Of a stretch of 64,000 nucleotides of DNA, positions 37,489-45,537 are shown piece after piece. How positions within the stretch are numbered: the first letter of the stretch is position 1; the number at the start of each line of letters is the position of its first letter. Made by a program: the position numbers and the translations under genes. The stretch lies in assembly GCF_018619435.1 (NCBI RefSeq), contig NZ_JAHFZF010000016.1, positions 1 through 64,000 on the forward strand. Direction: 5' to 3'. Under the pieces are notes generated by a model that was given only the letters and a program-made list of their open reading frames with translations, was not told the origin of the DNA and ran no database searches. This DNA comes from Rhodoferax sp. U11-2br (GTDB lineage Bacteria > Pseudomonadota > Gammaproteobacteria > Burkholderiales > Burkholderiaceae_C).

Positions 37489-38853
37489 ATGTCTGACAGC
37501 CACATAATCCCTCCGCCCGGCGCGCTTGACGACACCGCGGGCATGGTGGTGGCGCTGCAGTCCTTGCGGCGCCGGGCGCAGGACAGCCACCAGCTCAAGG
37601 CGCCGCTGCCGCTGGAGATGCTCAAGGTGATGCAGCCCGAAGACGCGCAGCTGCTCTACCACGAATTGCGGGTGCACCAGATTGAGTTGGAGATGCAAAA
37701 CGAGGAGCTGCGTCGTGTCCAGCTGGAGCTGGAGCTGGCGCGCGAGCGCTACTTTGACCTGTACGACATGGCCCCGGTGGGCTACTGCACGGTGGATGGC
37801 GAGGGCCAGATTCAGGAGGCCAACCTGACCGCTGCCACGCTGCTGGGGGTCACACGCAGCGCCCTGGTCAAGCTGCGCATCACCCACTTCATGCCAATGG
37901 CACAACGCAGGATTTACCAGCAGTGCTGCGCCTTGCTCGACACCTGTGGCAAGACCCAGGCCTGTGAGTTGCAGATGATCACCGGTGCGGGTCAACCCAT
38001 CTGGGTCAGCCTGGCGATCAACATGGCGCGCGGCGTGAGTGGTGCCGTCACCCTGCGGGTGATGCTCAAGGACGTGTCCGAACGGGTGCGGCTGGATGCG
38101 ATTTTGCAGGTCAAAAACACCGAGCTGGAGCGTGCGCGCCAACTGGCCGACAAGGCCAACAGCGCCAAGTCGGACTTCTTGACCAGCATGAGCCACGAGT
38201 TGCGTTCACCGCTCAACGCCATCCTGGGTTTTGCACAACTGATGCAGGCCAGCAGCCCGGCGCCTACCCCGGCGCAAAAGTCGTCGATCGACCAGATCCT
38301 CCACGGCGGCTGGTACCTGCTGGACCTGGTCAACGAGATCCTGGACCTGGCCAGCATCGAGTCGGGCCAGTTGGCGCTGTCTTTGACGCGTGAGTCGCTG
38401 GCCGAGGTCCTGGCCGACTGCCAGACCATGATCGAGCCGCAGGCCACGGCCCGGGGTTTGGTGGTGAGTTTCCCAAGCTTTGCCCAGCCTTGCCTGGTGC
38501 TCTCAGACCGGCGTCGGCTCAAGCAGGTGGTGATCAACCTGCTGTCCAACGCCATCAAATACAACCGCCCGCATGGCACGGTGACGGTGAGCCTGAGCCA
38601 GGCCTCACCCGGGCGGGTGCGCCTGAGTGTGCAGGACGACGGGCTGGGCCTGTCGCCAGAACAGATGGCGAACCTGTTCCAGCCGTTTAACCGGCTCGGC
38701 CAGGAGGGTGGGGCGCAGGAGGGCACCGGCATTGGCCTGGCGGTGAGCAAACGCCTGGTCGAGATGATGGGTGGCAGCATTGGGGTGAGCAGCCGTGTTG
38801 GTGTGGGCAGTGTGTTCTGGTTCGAGCTGGCGCTGGCTGAAGGGTCCACATGA
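37489..38853 (+). CDS. Soluble PAS histidine kinase
   Basis: 454-residue cytoplasmic kinase without receiver domain. The N-terminal helical motif YHELRVHQIELEMQNEELRR is the same as in the GGDEF/EAL protein at 29477. It is followed by PAS (~90-200, LYDMAPVGYCTVDGEGQIQE), HisKA with SMSHELRSPLNAIL (His ~236) and an HATPase domain with NLLSNAIKYNR, FQPFNRLGQEG and GTGIGLAVSKRLVE. ATG 37489 has GGGAGC 8 nt upstream. The stop overlaps the start of the stand-alone CheB gene (ATGA). With no fused receiver, its likely partner is the REC-PAS protein at 39553. Confidence 0.92.
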   Translation: MSDSHIIPPPGALDDTAGMVVALQSLRRRAQDSHQLKAPLPLEMLKVMQPEDAQLLYHELRVHQIELEMQNEELRRVQLELELARERYFDLYDMAPVGYCTVDGEGQIQEANLTAATLLGVTRSALVKLRITHFMPMAQRRIYQQCCALLDTCGKTQACELQMITGAGQPIWVSLAINMARGVSGAVTLRVMLKDVSERVRLDAILQVKNTELERARQLADKANSAKSDFLTSMSHELRSPLNAILGFAQLMQASSPAPTPAQKSSIDQILHGGWYLLDLVNEILDLASIESGQLALSLTRESLAEVLADCQTMIEPQATARGLVVSFPSFAQPCLVLSDRRRLKQVVINLLSNAIKYNRPHGTVTVSLSQASPGRVRLSVQDDGLGLSPEQMANLFQPFNRLGQEGGAQEGTGIGLAVSKRLVEMMGGSIGVSSRVGVGSVFWFELALAEGST

Positions 38854-39458
38854 AAGACTTTCCGATGGTCTGTGTGGGTGGCTCGGCCGGTGGGCTGGAC
38901 GCCTACATCCGGCTGCTGCAGCACCTGCCGCCCGACATGGGGGTGGCGGTGGTCATCGTCAACCACATCACCATTGCGGCGACCCAACTGCATGAGGTGC
39001 TGCTGCGGTTTTCGAGCATGCCGGTGGTGCTGATCACCGATGGCATGCCGGTGTCACCCAACTGTGTGTTCATCATCCCGGCCAACCGCGACCTGCATGT
39101 ACAAAACGGCACGTTTCAGCTCGAACCCATCTCCAAGCCCAGAGGCTGGCCCGATGTGATCACGGTGTTTTTGCGATCGCTGTCGCAACATTGGGACGGC
39201 AAGCTGATCGCGGTGATTGTGTCGGGGTACGACGGTGATGGTGCGGCGGCGCTGTGTGGCATTCGCGCTGTGGGTGGCATCACCATCGCCCAGAAACCCA
39301 GCACCGCCCGCCAGCCCGACATGCCACAAAGTGCCATCGAGAGTGGTTGTATTGACTTTGTGCTCTCGCCCGAAGACATCGCCAAGGAAATTGTCGGCAT
39401 CGCACAGATGCAGTCCGACACGGTGCCAGCACCGTCAGATGGGATGACTGAAACATAG
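38850..39458 (+). CDS. Free-standing CheB-type methylesterase domain
   Basis: 202-residue protein consisting only of the CheB catalytic domain, without receiver. The triad seems intact: Ser in VCVGGSAGGLDAY (residues ~8-20), His in VVIVNHITIAA, and Asp in VIVSGYDGDGAAALC (~125-137). The His motif VNHI differs from the usual QHM/QHL and the Asp loop is YDGDG rather than GSDG, so substrate specificity may have changed. Known CheB proteins demethylate or deamidate chemoreceptors. Here the gene is coupled to a histidine kinase, so it may act as a regulator or enzyme controlled by that kinase. Confidence 0.88.
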   Translation: MKDFPMVCVGGSAGGLDAYIRLLQHLPPDMGVAVVIVNHITIAATQLHEVLLRFSSMPVVLITDGMPVSPNCVFIIPANRDLHVQNGTFQLEPISKPRGWPDVITVFLRSLSQHWDGKLIAVIVSGYDGDGAAALCGIRAVGGITIAQKPSTARQPDMPQSAIESGCIDFVLSPEDIAKEIVGIAQMQSDTVPAPSDGMTET

Positions 39459-39460
39459 AG

Positions 39461-39502
39461 AAATCGGGCTCCAGCCCTTATTAGAAATCGCCATATAGCT
39501 AT
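39461..39502. repeat. Dispersed palindromic repeat, copy 7
   Basis: AATCGGGCTCCAGCCCTTAT followed by TAGAAATCGCCATATAGCTAT, directly after the CheB-like stop and ending about 50 bp before the REC-PAS start. Forward orientation, with a degenerate second core arm. Confidence 0.75.
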
Positions 39503-39552
39503 ATAAAATGAAGCACTCTGCTGCCCATCCCACTCCTGAAGAGGAACCTGCC

Positions 39553-40374
39553 ATGCCACTGTCTGCCGAAATTCTCCAGGCCAGCATCCTGATCGTTGAC
39601 GACCAGATGGCCAATGTGCAGCTGCTCGAACAACTGCTGCGCGAGGCCGGTTACAGCCAGGTCAGCGCCTGTATGAAACCCGAGGAGGTGTGTGCGCTGC
39701 ACCGCAAGAACCACTACGACCTGATTCTGCTGGACCTGCAGATGCCGGTGATGGACGGTTTCCAGGTGATGGAGGGGCTCAAAACCAACACTGTCGACAG
39801 CTATCTGCCGGTGATTGTGCTGACAGCCCAGCCTGGCCACAAGCTGCGTGCGCTGCAAATGGGTGCCAAGGACTTCATCAGCAAGCCGTTTGACCTGGTG
39901 GAGGTGAAAACCCGCATCCACAACATGCTGGAGGTGCGCCTGCTCTACAAAAAGCTGGCCAACTACAACCGCGAGTTGGAGGCCACCGTGGCTGAGCGCA
40001 CCGCCGAGCTGCGCGAGAGTGAAGCACGCTACCGCAGCCTGACCGAGCTGGCTTCGGACTGGTACTGGGAGCAGGACGAACACGGCCACTTCACCAAGGT
40101 GTCGGGTCCGGTGTTGGAGATGCTGGGCATCCAGGTGGCGCCGCTGGCCGGGCAGCCCAACCCCGTTGTTCTGGGTGGCTGGAACGAGGCTGAGCGCGAG
40201 AAGTTGCGCCGCACGATCACCGAGCGCCAGCCGTTTCTGGACTATGTGTTTCGCCGTGTGGGTGCCGACGGAAGCCAGCAGACTTTTCAGGTCAGTGGTG
40301 AGCCGATGTTTGACCGCGCCAGCCGTTTTATCGGTTACCGCGGGATTGGTGTGGAGCTGACTTCCAAACTATGA
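39553..40374 (+). CDS. Response regulator with REC and PAS domains
   Basis: 273-residue cytoplasmic protein. The receiver domain (~10-130) has the acidic pair in ILIVDDQ, the phospho-acceptor Asp in DLILLDLQMPVMDG (~60), the Thr switch VLTAQPG and the Lys in DFISKPFD. A coiled coil (KLANYNRELEATVAERTAEL) links it to one PAS domain (~160-270, SDWYWEQDEHGHFTKVSG), and there is no DNA-binding or enzymatic output. ATG 39553 with GAGGA upstream is preferred over ATG 39508, which lies next to repeat copy 7 and has no ribosome site. The stop overlaps the Crp-type regulator start (ATGA), suggesting that output passes through that protein. Confidence 0.88.
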   Translation: MPLSAEILQASILIVDDQMANVQLLEQLLREAGYSQVSACMKPEEVCALHRKNHYDLILLDLQMPVMDGFQVMEGLKTNTVDSYLPVIVLTAQPGHKLRALQMGAKDFISKPFDLVEVKTRIHNMLEVRLLYKKLANYNRELEATVAERTAELRESEARYRSLTELASDWYWEQDEHGHFTKVSGPVLEMLGIQVAPLAGQPNPVVLGGWNEAEREKLRRTITERQPFLDYVFRRVGADGSQQTFQVSGEPMFDRASRFIGYRGIGVELTSKL

Positions 40375-41123
40375 GCCAACAGAACGTCCTGGAGCGCGCC
40401 ATGCCTTTGCCCCACACCCCGAACCAGAACCATCTGCTGGCCGCCTTGTCTGCAGCGGATTTTGAGCCACTGGCCAGCCACCTGGAGCTGGTGCCCATGC
40501 CGCTGGGCCAGATGTTGTTTGAACCCGGCAGCCAGATGCGCCATGCCTACTTTCCGACCACCTCGATCGTGTCCTTGCACTATGTCACCGAGTCTGGCGC
40601 CTCGGCCGAGACCGCTGGTGTGGGCAACGAGGGGGTGGTGGGTGTGTCGCTGTTCATGGGGGGTGACAGCACCTCCAGCTCGGCGGTGGTGCAGACCGCC
40701 GGCCAGGCCTGGCGGCTGGACCGCCACACCCTCAAGACCGAGTTCAACCGCGGTGGCGCCTTGCAGCGCCTGCTGCTGCGCTACACCCAGGCGTTGATGA
40801 CCCAGATGGCCCAGACTGCCGTGTGCAACCGGCACCACTCGGTGGAGCAGCAACTGTGCCGCTGGCTGCTGCTCACTCTGGACCGGCTGCCGGACCGCGA
40901 GCTGGTGATGACACAGGAGTTGGTGGCCAGCATGCTCGGTGTGCGCCGCGAAAGTGTGACCGACGCCGCAGGTCACTTGCAGGCGCAGGGTTACATCCGT
41001 TACCGGCGTGGCCACATCAGTGTGCTCAACCGTGCTGGCCTGGAGTCCAGCGTGTGTGAGTGTTATGGCGTGGTCAAAAAAGAGCTGGACCGTTTGCTCA
41101 GTGACGTTCAGCCGCGTCAGTAG
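40371..41123 (+). CDS. Crp/Fnr-family transcriptional regulator
   Basis: 250-residue DNA-binding regulator. The N-terminal cyclic-nucleotide-like beta-roll (~25-150) contains MLFEPGSQMRHAYFPTTSIV and AGVGNEGVVGVSLFMGGDST, and the C-terminal winged helix has LVMTQELVASMLGVRRESVT with AAGHLQAQGYIRYRRGHISV. No Fnr-type Cys cluster is visible and the classic cAMP-contact Arg-Ser pair is absent, so the effector is unlikely to be cAMP. It is translated from an ATGA overlap with the REC-PAS gene. Its 3' end overlaps the convergent glycine-zipper gene by 7 bp. Confidence 0.9.
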   Translation: MSQQNVLERAMPLPHTPNQNHLLAALSAADFEPLASHLELVPMPLGQMLFEPGSQMRHAYFPTTSIVSLHYVTESGASAETAGVGNEGVVGVSLFMGGDSTSSSAVVQTAGQAWRLDRHTLKTEFNRGGALQRLLLRYTQALMTQMAQTAVCNRHHSVEQQLCRWLLLTLDRLPDRELVMTQELVASMLGVRRESVTDAAGHLQAQGYIRYRRGHISVLNRAGLESSVCECYGVVKKELDRLLSDVQPRQ

Positions 41124-41590
41124 CGCCGCAGCACACCGTTGTCGACCTGCACCCGGTCACCTACGCGGATGTCGACGTTGGTGCTTTGGGTGAAGACCTG
41201 GTTGTTGCCGTCGCTCATGCGCAGGGTGAATTTGTAGACGCTGGTGGTTTGTGCCGCCTGCTGGTTCTTCTCGAGCGTATGCCCAGCATAGGCGCCACCG
41301 GCAGCGCCTAGAACAGTCGCAGCGGTGTTGCCGCTGCCACCACCTACTTGGTGGCCCAGGATGCCGCCAACCACCGCGCCAGCAATGGTGCCCGCACCGA
41401 TGCCGCTTGTCGCCACGGGCTGCTGCACCAACTCAATCGACTGCACCACACCGTATTGGGTGGCGGCGTTGCTGGTCTGCGGCAAGGCGTTGCCGGTGGG
41501 GTTGGCGGGCGCCATGCTGGTGGCGCAGGCGCCTAGCAACAGCAGTGTGGTCACGCTGAGGACGGTTTGGAAGTTCTTTTGAATGTTCAT
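41117..41590 (-). CDS. Glycine-zipper 2TM outer-membrane lipoprotein (SlyB-like)
   Basis: 157-residue envelope lipoprotein. The signal sequence ends in the lipobox LLGACATS (Cys near residue 22). A low-complexity linker is followed by YGVVQSIELVQQPV, then the glycine-zipper region GAGTIAGAVVGGILGHQVGG and AATVLGAAGGAYAGHTLE, and a beta-rich C-terminal domain (FTLRMSDGNNQVFTQS, VRVGD-like RVGDRVQVDNG) as in SlyB/PcpR proteins. It is the second gene of a unit with the BON-domain lipoprotein 11 bp upstream. Envelope stabilisation or stress response is the expected role. Confidence 0.9.
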   Translation of the reverse strand: MNIQKNFQTVLSVTTLLLLGACATSMAPANPTGNALPQTSNAATQYGVVQSIELVQQPVATSGIGAGTIAGAVVGGILGHQVGGGSGNTAATVLGAAGGAYAGHTLEKNQQAAQTTSVYKFTLRMSDGNNQVFTQSTNVDIRVGDRVQVDNGVLRRY

Positions 41591-41601
41591 GGGGGCCTCG
41601 C

Positions 41602-42180
41602 TTACTTCTTGATGCTCATCTGGTTGCCGACCTGGGTCACACCACTCACGCCGCGCGTGATGTCCAGGGCGCGGTCAATCTGGCCCTGGTTGTTGACAAA
41701 ACCGCTGAGCTGGACCTCGCCCTTGTGGGTGGTGACCGTGATGTCCAGGCTTTTGATGTTGGCGTCTGCCAGCAAGGCGGCCTTGACCTCGGTGGTGATC
41801 ACGCTGTCATCGATCTTGTTGCCCACCGTGGCCACACCGTCTTTGATGCTGAGTTTGTTGTTGACGTGGGTGACGCCCTCCACCCCTTTGGCGACGTTCA
41901 CTGCCTGGTCGATCTGGGTCTGGTTGCTGACAAAACCGCTGAGCATGACCTCACCCTTGCGGGTTTCGACCTGGATGTCAAAACCTTTGACATCGACGTT
42001 GTCGAGCAAGGCTGTCTTGACGCGGGTTGTGACCACACTGTCGTCCACCTCGGTGCCTACCGTTGTGGCTGGCGCGGCGGCACCGGTGCCATCCACCGGT
42101 TTGTTACAGGCCACCATCGACAGGGTCATGACACCGGCCAGGGTGGTGGTCACGAGGCGCAGGCCCAGGGGGTTTTTCAT
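41602..42180 (-). CDS. Double BON-domain lipoprotein (OsmY-like)
   Basis: 192-residue periplasmic protein with signal/lipobox near TLSMVACNKP (Cys ~25) and two tandem BON domains: VVTTRVKTALLDNVDVKGFD with GEVMLSGFVSNQTQIDQAVN, then VITTEVKAALLADANIKSLD with GEVQLSGFVNNQGQIDRALD. BON domains bind phospholipid membranes, and OsmY-type proteins protect the envelope under osmotic stress. The two halves are close enough to be an internal duplication. ATG 42180 is preferred because GGAGA lies at the proper distance, whereas for the ATG at 42186 it would directly touch the start. It is divergent from the small membrane protein gene. Confidence 0.9.
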   Translation of the reverse strand: MKNPLGLRLVTTTLAGVMTLSMVACNKPVDGTGAAAPATTVGTEVDDSVVTTRVKTALLDNVDVKGFDIQVETRKGEVMLSGFVSNQTQIDQAVNVAKGVEGVTHVNNKLSIKDGVATVGNKIDDSVITTEVKAALLADANIKSLDITVTTHKGEVQLSGFVNNQGQIDRALDITRGVSGVTQVGNQMSIKK

Positions 42181-42333
42181 AAACATTCTCCGAAATTGAT
42201 AAAACAGGCCCGACTGTGTTCTGTGGCATCGCATTTGTCGGTGCGATAGCGAACCCAGCGCCTGTGTGTGCGGGCGCACAGACCGGGCGAGGGGCTGGCG
42301 GCACACTCGTTCCATTTGACAGAAAGTTGCCCC

Positions 42334-42552
42334 ATGAACCCCATCAAACTGATTGGTATCGTCCTGATCGCCGCTGGCGCCTTGGGCCTGGTGTACGGTG
42401 GTTTCAGCTACCCGGCAGAGACCACCGCGCTCAAACTTGGCACCATGGAACTCAAGGTGCAAGAAACCAAAACCGTCAATGTGCCGTTGATCCTGAGCGC
42501 CGCCGGCATCGTGGTGGGCGCCGCTTTGCTGGTGTTTGGCCGCAGCAAGTGA
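42334..42552 (+). CDS. Small two-helix membrane protein
   Basis: 72-residue protein with two hydrophobic helices, KLIGIVLIAAGALGLVYGGF and LILSAAGIVVGAALLVFG, separated by a polar segment of about 25 residues (EVKVQE-type: TMELKVQETKTVNVP). It resembles a family of small inner-membrane proteins frequent in proteobacteria that have no assigned function. AGAAAG lies about 8 nt before the ATG. It is divergent from the BON-domain gene, so it may share stress-responsive control. I cannot name a Pfam family with certainty. Confidence 0.8.
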   Translation: MNPIKLIGIVLIAAGALGLVYGGFSYPAETTALKLGTMELKVQETKTVNVPLILSAAGIVVGAALLVFGRSK

Positions 42553-42629
42553 GCCAGGCCGGTGGCGCAGCTGATGCCGATACAGGGGCTGCCGCCACAC
42601 GGGCGTGCCATGTTGCACAACATATCAGG

Positions 42630-42673
42630 AAATTGGGCCTTCAGCCCTTATCGATAAAGGGCTGATAGCTATG
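42630..42673. repeat. Dispersed palindromic repeat, copy 8 (reference copy)
   Basis: AAATTGGGCCTTCAGCCCTT, then ATCGATAAAGGGCTGATAGC and TAT. This copy has both outer arms and the full AGCCCTTATCGATAAAGGGCT stem, so I used it as the reference for the family. It lies between the small membrane gene and the CstA terminator. Confidence 0.85.
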
Positions 42674-42738
42674 TATTTTGATAAAACGGGGGCGAGATAT
42701 CCGACCCCAAACGCACCAGCGGCGCTGTCTGAGGTTAA

Positions 42739-42771
42739 GAAAAAGGCCAGCCACCCCGGGGGGCGCTGGCC
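42739..42771 (-). terminator. Rho-independent terminator of cstA
   Basis: On the minus strand GGCCAGC pairs with GCTGGCC (42765-42771 and 42745-42751) around a GC-rich loop, followed directly by TTTTTC. It lies 45 bp beyond the cstA stop. This is the clearest canonical intrinsic terminator in the window. Confidence 0.85.
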
Positions 42772-42815
42772 TGATCAGACTCGCCGTTGTTGCGAGTCGG
42801 GGGTGAGTGTCTGTT

Positions 42816-44627
42816 CTAGTCGCTGACGAGGGTGAGGACCTGATCACCAAACTTGTCGGTCACCCGTTTGTCGATCTGAAGCAGTTCATACCAGCGAGCG
42901 AAGGCGGCGATGAAAACGATGGAGATCAACACCATCAAGATGCCCGACATGGTCGTCAGCAGGTACAGCTGTTTGGGCAGGTAGTTGCCAGTGATGTTGA
43001 GGTAACCGGCCCACATCACGATGGGGAACACCAGCAAGCCGGGCACAGCGGTGACCCAGGCGTATTTGGCCTTGCCCAGACGGATCAGCATGGTGGTGCC
43101 AATGATCAGCGCGGTGGCAGCCAGCAGCTGGTTGGCCATGCCGAACAGCGGCCAGATCGTTGAAATATCACCGGTGTAGACCAAGTAACCCCATGAGCCT
43201 GTAAACAGAGCGCTGGTCACAATGATGCCCGGCGTCCAGGAGTTGTCGGAAAACGGTGCATAGACCTTGCCCATCATTTCTTGCAGCAGATAACGGCCAA
43301 CGCGGGTACCGGCGTCCACGGCGGTCAGGATGAAGACCGCTTCAAACATGATGGCGAAGTGGTACCAATAGGCCATCATGCCTTTCATGAACGGCACCGC
43401 CGAGAAGATGTAGGCCATGCCCACCGCCAGCGACACCGCGCCACCCGGGCGGCCCTGAACCTGTTCACCGACCTGGGCTGCGAGTTCGGGCAGGTTGACC
43501 GTGGCGATGCCCAGTTTGGCAAACGCTGCGGGTGCTGCGTTGATCGCGAAGTAGTCAGCTGGCACCAGAACGCAGGCCGCAATCAGCGCCATGATGGCAA
43601 CGAAGCCTTCGGTCAGCATCGCGCCGTAACCGACGAAGAGAATGTCCTTCTCGTTGGCGATCATCTTGGGTGTGGTGCCCGAGCCAATGATGGCGTGGAA
43701 ACCAGACAGCGCACCGCAGGCGATGGTGATGAACAGGAAGGGGAAGGCTGCACCTGGAATGACCGGGCCGCCGCCGAAGAAGTGCGGTGTGATCGCTGGC
43801 ATGTGCAGCTCGGGATGGACAAATACGATGCCCAGTGCCAGCGCGGCGATGGTGCCGATCTTGAGGTAGGTCGACAGGTAGTCACGCGGCACCAGCAGGA
43901 ACCAGACCGGCAGCACAGATGCGATGAAACCGTATGCAGGAATGATCACCGAGAGTTCCTTCTTGGTGAAGGTGAACATCTTGGCCAGCGCCGGATCGGC
44001 CGCAACGTAGGGGCCAACCCACAGCGAGATCAGCAGCAAAACGACGCCGATGATGCTCATGCCCTTGATGTCACCGGGGCGGATGTAGTGCATGTAAACG
44101 CCCATGATCATCGCAATCGGCAGCGTGGCGAAGACCGTGAAGGTGCCCCATGGGCTGTTGAACATGGCGTTAACCACAGCAATCGAGAGCCCGGCCAACG
44201 TCAGGATCAGAATGAACAGGATGGCCACTGACGCCACTTTGCCGGCGGCTTTGCCGATTTCGGTTTCGGCGATCACCGACAGGCTGCGGCCTTTGTGACG
44301 GACCGAGGCGAACAACACGACCATGTCATGGACGCCACCGGCCAGCACGCAGCCGATCAGGATCCAGAGCGCACCTGGCATGTAGCCGAACTGCGCAGCC
44401 AGCACCGGCCCGAGCAGTGGCCCGGCGGCGGCGATGGCCGCAAAGTGGTGCCCGAACAGCACATATTTGTTGGTCTTGACATAGTCGTGACCGTCTTCCA
44501 TGGTCACCGCCGGCGTTTCCCGCTCCGCGCGCAGATTCATGACCTTTTGGGCCAGGAAAATGCCGTAGAAGCGGTAGGCAATGGCGAAGACCAGTGCCGC
44601 CACAAAAATCAGCGTCAATGAATTCAT
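42816..44627 (-). CDS. cstA: CstA-family carbon starvation / pyruvate transporter
   Basis: 603-residue inner-membrane transporter of the CstA/BtsT family with many helices spread over its length (for example TLIFVAALVFAIAYRFYGIF; WILIGCVLAGGVHDMVVLFA; MSIIGVVLLLISLWVGPYVA). Family blocks: DYVKTNKYVLFGHHFAAIAA, AGPLLGPVLAAQFGYMPGA and FHAIIGSGTTPKMI. E. coli relatives import pyruvate or peptides during carbon limitation; at about 603 residues this one is shorter than E. coli CstA (~700). ATG 44627 has GGAGA 5 nt upstream. The LytS/LytR genes just upstream on the same strand match the BtsSR-BtsT arrangement, so pyruvate is the favoured substrate by context. Confidence 0.9.
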   Translation of the reverse strand: MNSLTLIFVAALVFAIAYRFYGIFLAQKVMNLRAERETPAVTMEDGHDYVKTNKYVLFGHHFAAIAAAGPLLGPVLAAQFGYMPGALWILIGCVLAGGVHDMVVLFASVRHKGRSLSVIAETEIGKAAGKVASVAILFILILTLAGLSIAVVNAMFNSPWGTFTVFATLPIAMIMGVYMHYIRPGDIKGMSIIGVVLLLISLWVGPYVAADPALAKMFTFTKKELSVIIPAYGFIASVLPVWFLLVPRDYLSTYLKIGTIAALALGIVFVHPELHMPAITPHFFGGGPVIPGAAFPFLFITIACGALSGFHAIIGSGTTPKMIANEKDILFVGYGAMLTEGFVAIMALIAACVLVPADYFAINAAPAAFAKLGIATVNLPELAAQVGEQVQGRPGGAVSLAVGMAYIFSAVPFMKGMMAYWYHFAIMFEAVFILTAVDAGTRVGRYLLQEMMGKVYAPFSDNSWTPGIIVTSALFTGSWGYLVYTGDISTIWPLFGMANQLLAATALIIGTTMLIRLGKAKYAWVTAVPGLLVFPIVMWAGYLNITGNYLPKQLYLLTTMSGILMVLISIVFIAAFARWYELLQIDKRVTDKFGDQVLTLVSD

Positions 44628-44664
44628 CAGTTTCTCCGTTTGTTGGTATGCCGCCCCAGATTGC

Positions 44665-44709
44665 TTCCTGCACGTGCAGAAACGTGCGGTTAATGACCGT
44701 TCCTGCACG
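44665..44709 (-). promoter_or_regulatory. Direct repeats upstream of cstA, candidate LytTR site
   Basis: TTCCTGCACG occurs at 44665-44674 and again at 44700-44709, 35 bp apart start to start, in the same orientation. The first copy overlaps a perfect 12-bp palindrome CTGCACGTGCAG (44668-44679). LytTR regulators usually bind paired direct repeats, and the gene for one lies just upstream, so this is the probable site for activation of cstA. Confidence 0.55.
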
Positions 44710-44820
44710 GGGGCAGGGCGCAATGTAGTGGGTTTGGGCCCGGCCTGGAGGGACTATCTGGCGAGAGGTCCGGGTAGCGATCCAGAGGTCTCCAACGGTA
44801 TCAAGCGGTGCCTGCCGGAG

Positions 44821-45537
44821 TCAGCCGATGAGCAGTTTGTCTTTGATGTCACGCAGATAACGGCGGCTCGCCGGAACGCGTTTTCCGCTGTGGGTGATGA
44901 TTTCCGCCGCACCGTTGTCCAGCAGTTCGATCTCGGCAATGTGGTCGAGATTGATGAGGTATTGCCGATGGCAGCGGAGCAACGCGGTGCGCTCCTGCAA
45001 GATCTTGAGTGTCAGTTCGGTCACACCCTGTTTGTTCAAAGCGATGACCTGCACACCGCAGAGAGTGGTGTTGACGTACTCGACGTCTTCGAGCGCGATC
45101 AGCAGGATGCGGTTGCGAAGTGTGCACGGAATCTGCCGCAGGGGGCTGTCGGCGCCAGGAAAAGCCGTCGCCGGTGCGCGCTTGCCAGAGCGCAACCAGT
45201 CCAGCGTTCTGGCCAGGCGTTGTGCATCAACCGGTTTCAAGAGGTAGTCGGCGGCGTGTTCTTCGAAAGCTTTGAGTGCGTGTTCGTCGTAGGCGGTCAC
45301 AAAAACGATGTGTGGCAGCGCCGAGGGCTCGATCATGCCCACCATCTCCAAGCCGGAAACACGTGGCATCTGGATGTCGAGAAACACCACGTCGGGGTGC
45401 AAGCGGTGGATCGCCGACAGCCCTTCGATGGCGTTGCTGCATGCACCAATCACCTCCACATCGCTTGCTTCGGCGAGCAAGGCCTTGAGTTCTTCGCGCG
45501 CGGGCGCTTCGTCGTCAATGATCAGCGCGCTCAGCAT
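44821..45537 (-). CDS. LytR/BtsR-type response regulator (REC-LytTR)
   Basis: 238-residue transcriptional regulator. The receiver domain (~1-120) has ALIIDDEAPAREEL, the acceptor Asp in DVVFLDIQMPRVSGLE (~54), and KPVDAQRL. The LytTR DNA-binding domain (~135-235) shows EDVEYVNTTLCGVQVIAL, TLKILQERTALLRCHRQYLI and the ending GKRVPASRRYLRDIKDKL. It overlaps the sensor gene stop by 7 bp (ATGCTGA). It is expected to be phosphorylated by the LytS-like kinase and to act on cstA, 193 bp downstream. Confidence 0.92.
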   Translation of the reverse strand: MLSALIIDDEAPAREELKALLAEASDVEVIGACSNAIEGLSAIHRLHPDVVFLDIQMPRVSGLEMVGMIEPSALPHIVFVTAYDEHALKAFEEHAADYLLKPVDAQRLARTLDWLRSGKRAPATAFPGADSPLRQIPCTLRNRILLIALEDVEYVNTTLCGVQVIALNKQGVTELTLKILQERTALLRCHRQYLINLDHIAEIELLDNGAAEIITHSGKRVPASRRYLRDIKDKLLIG

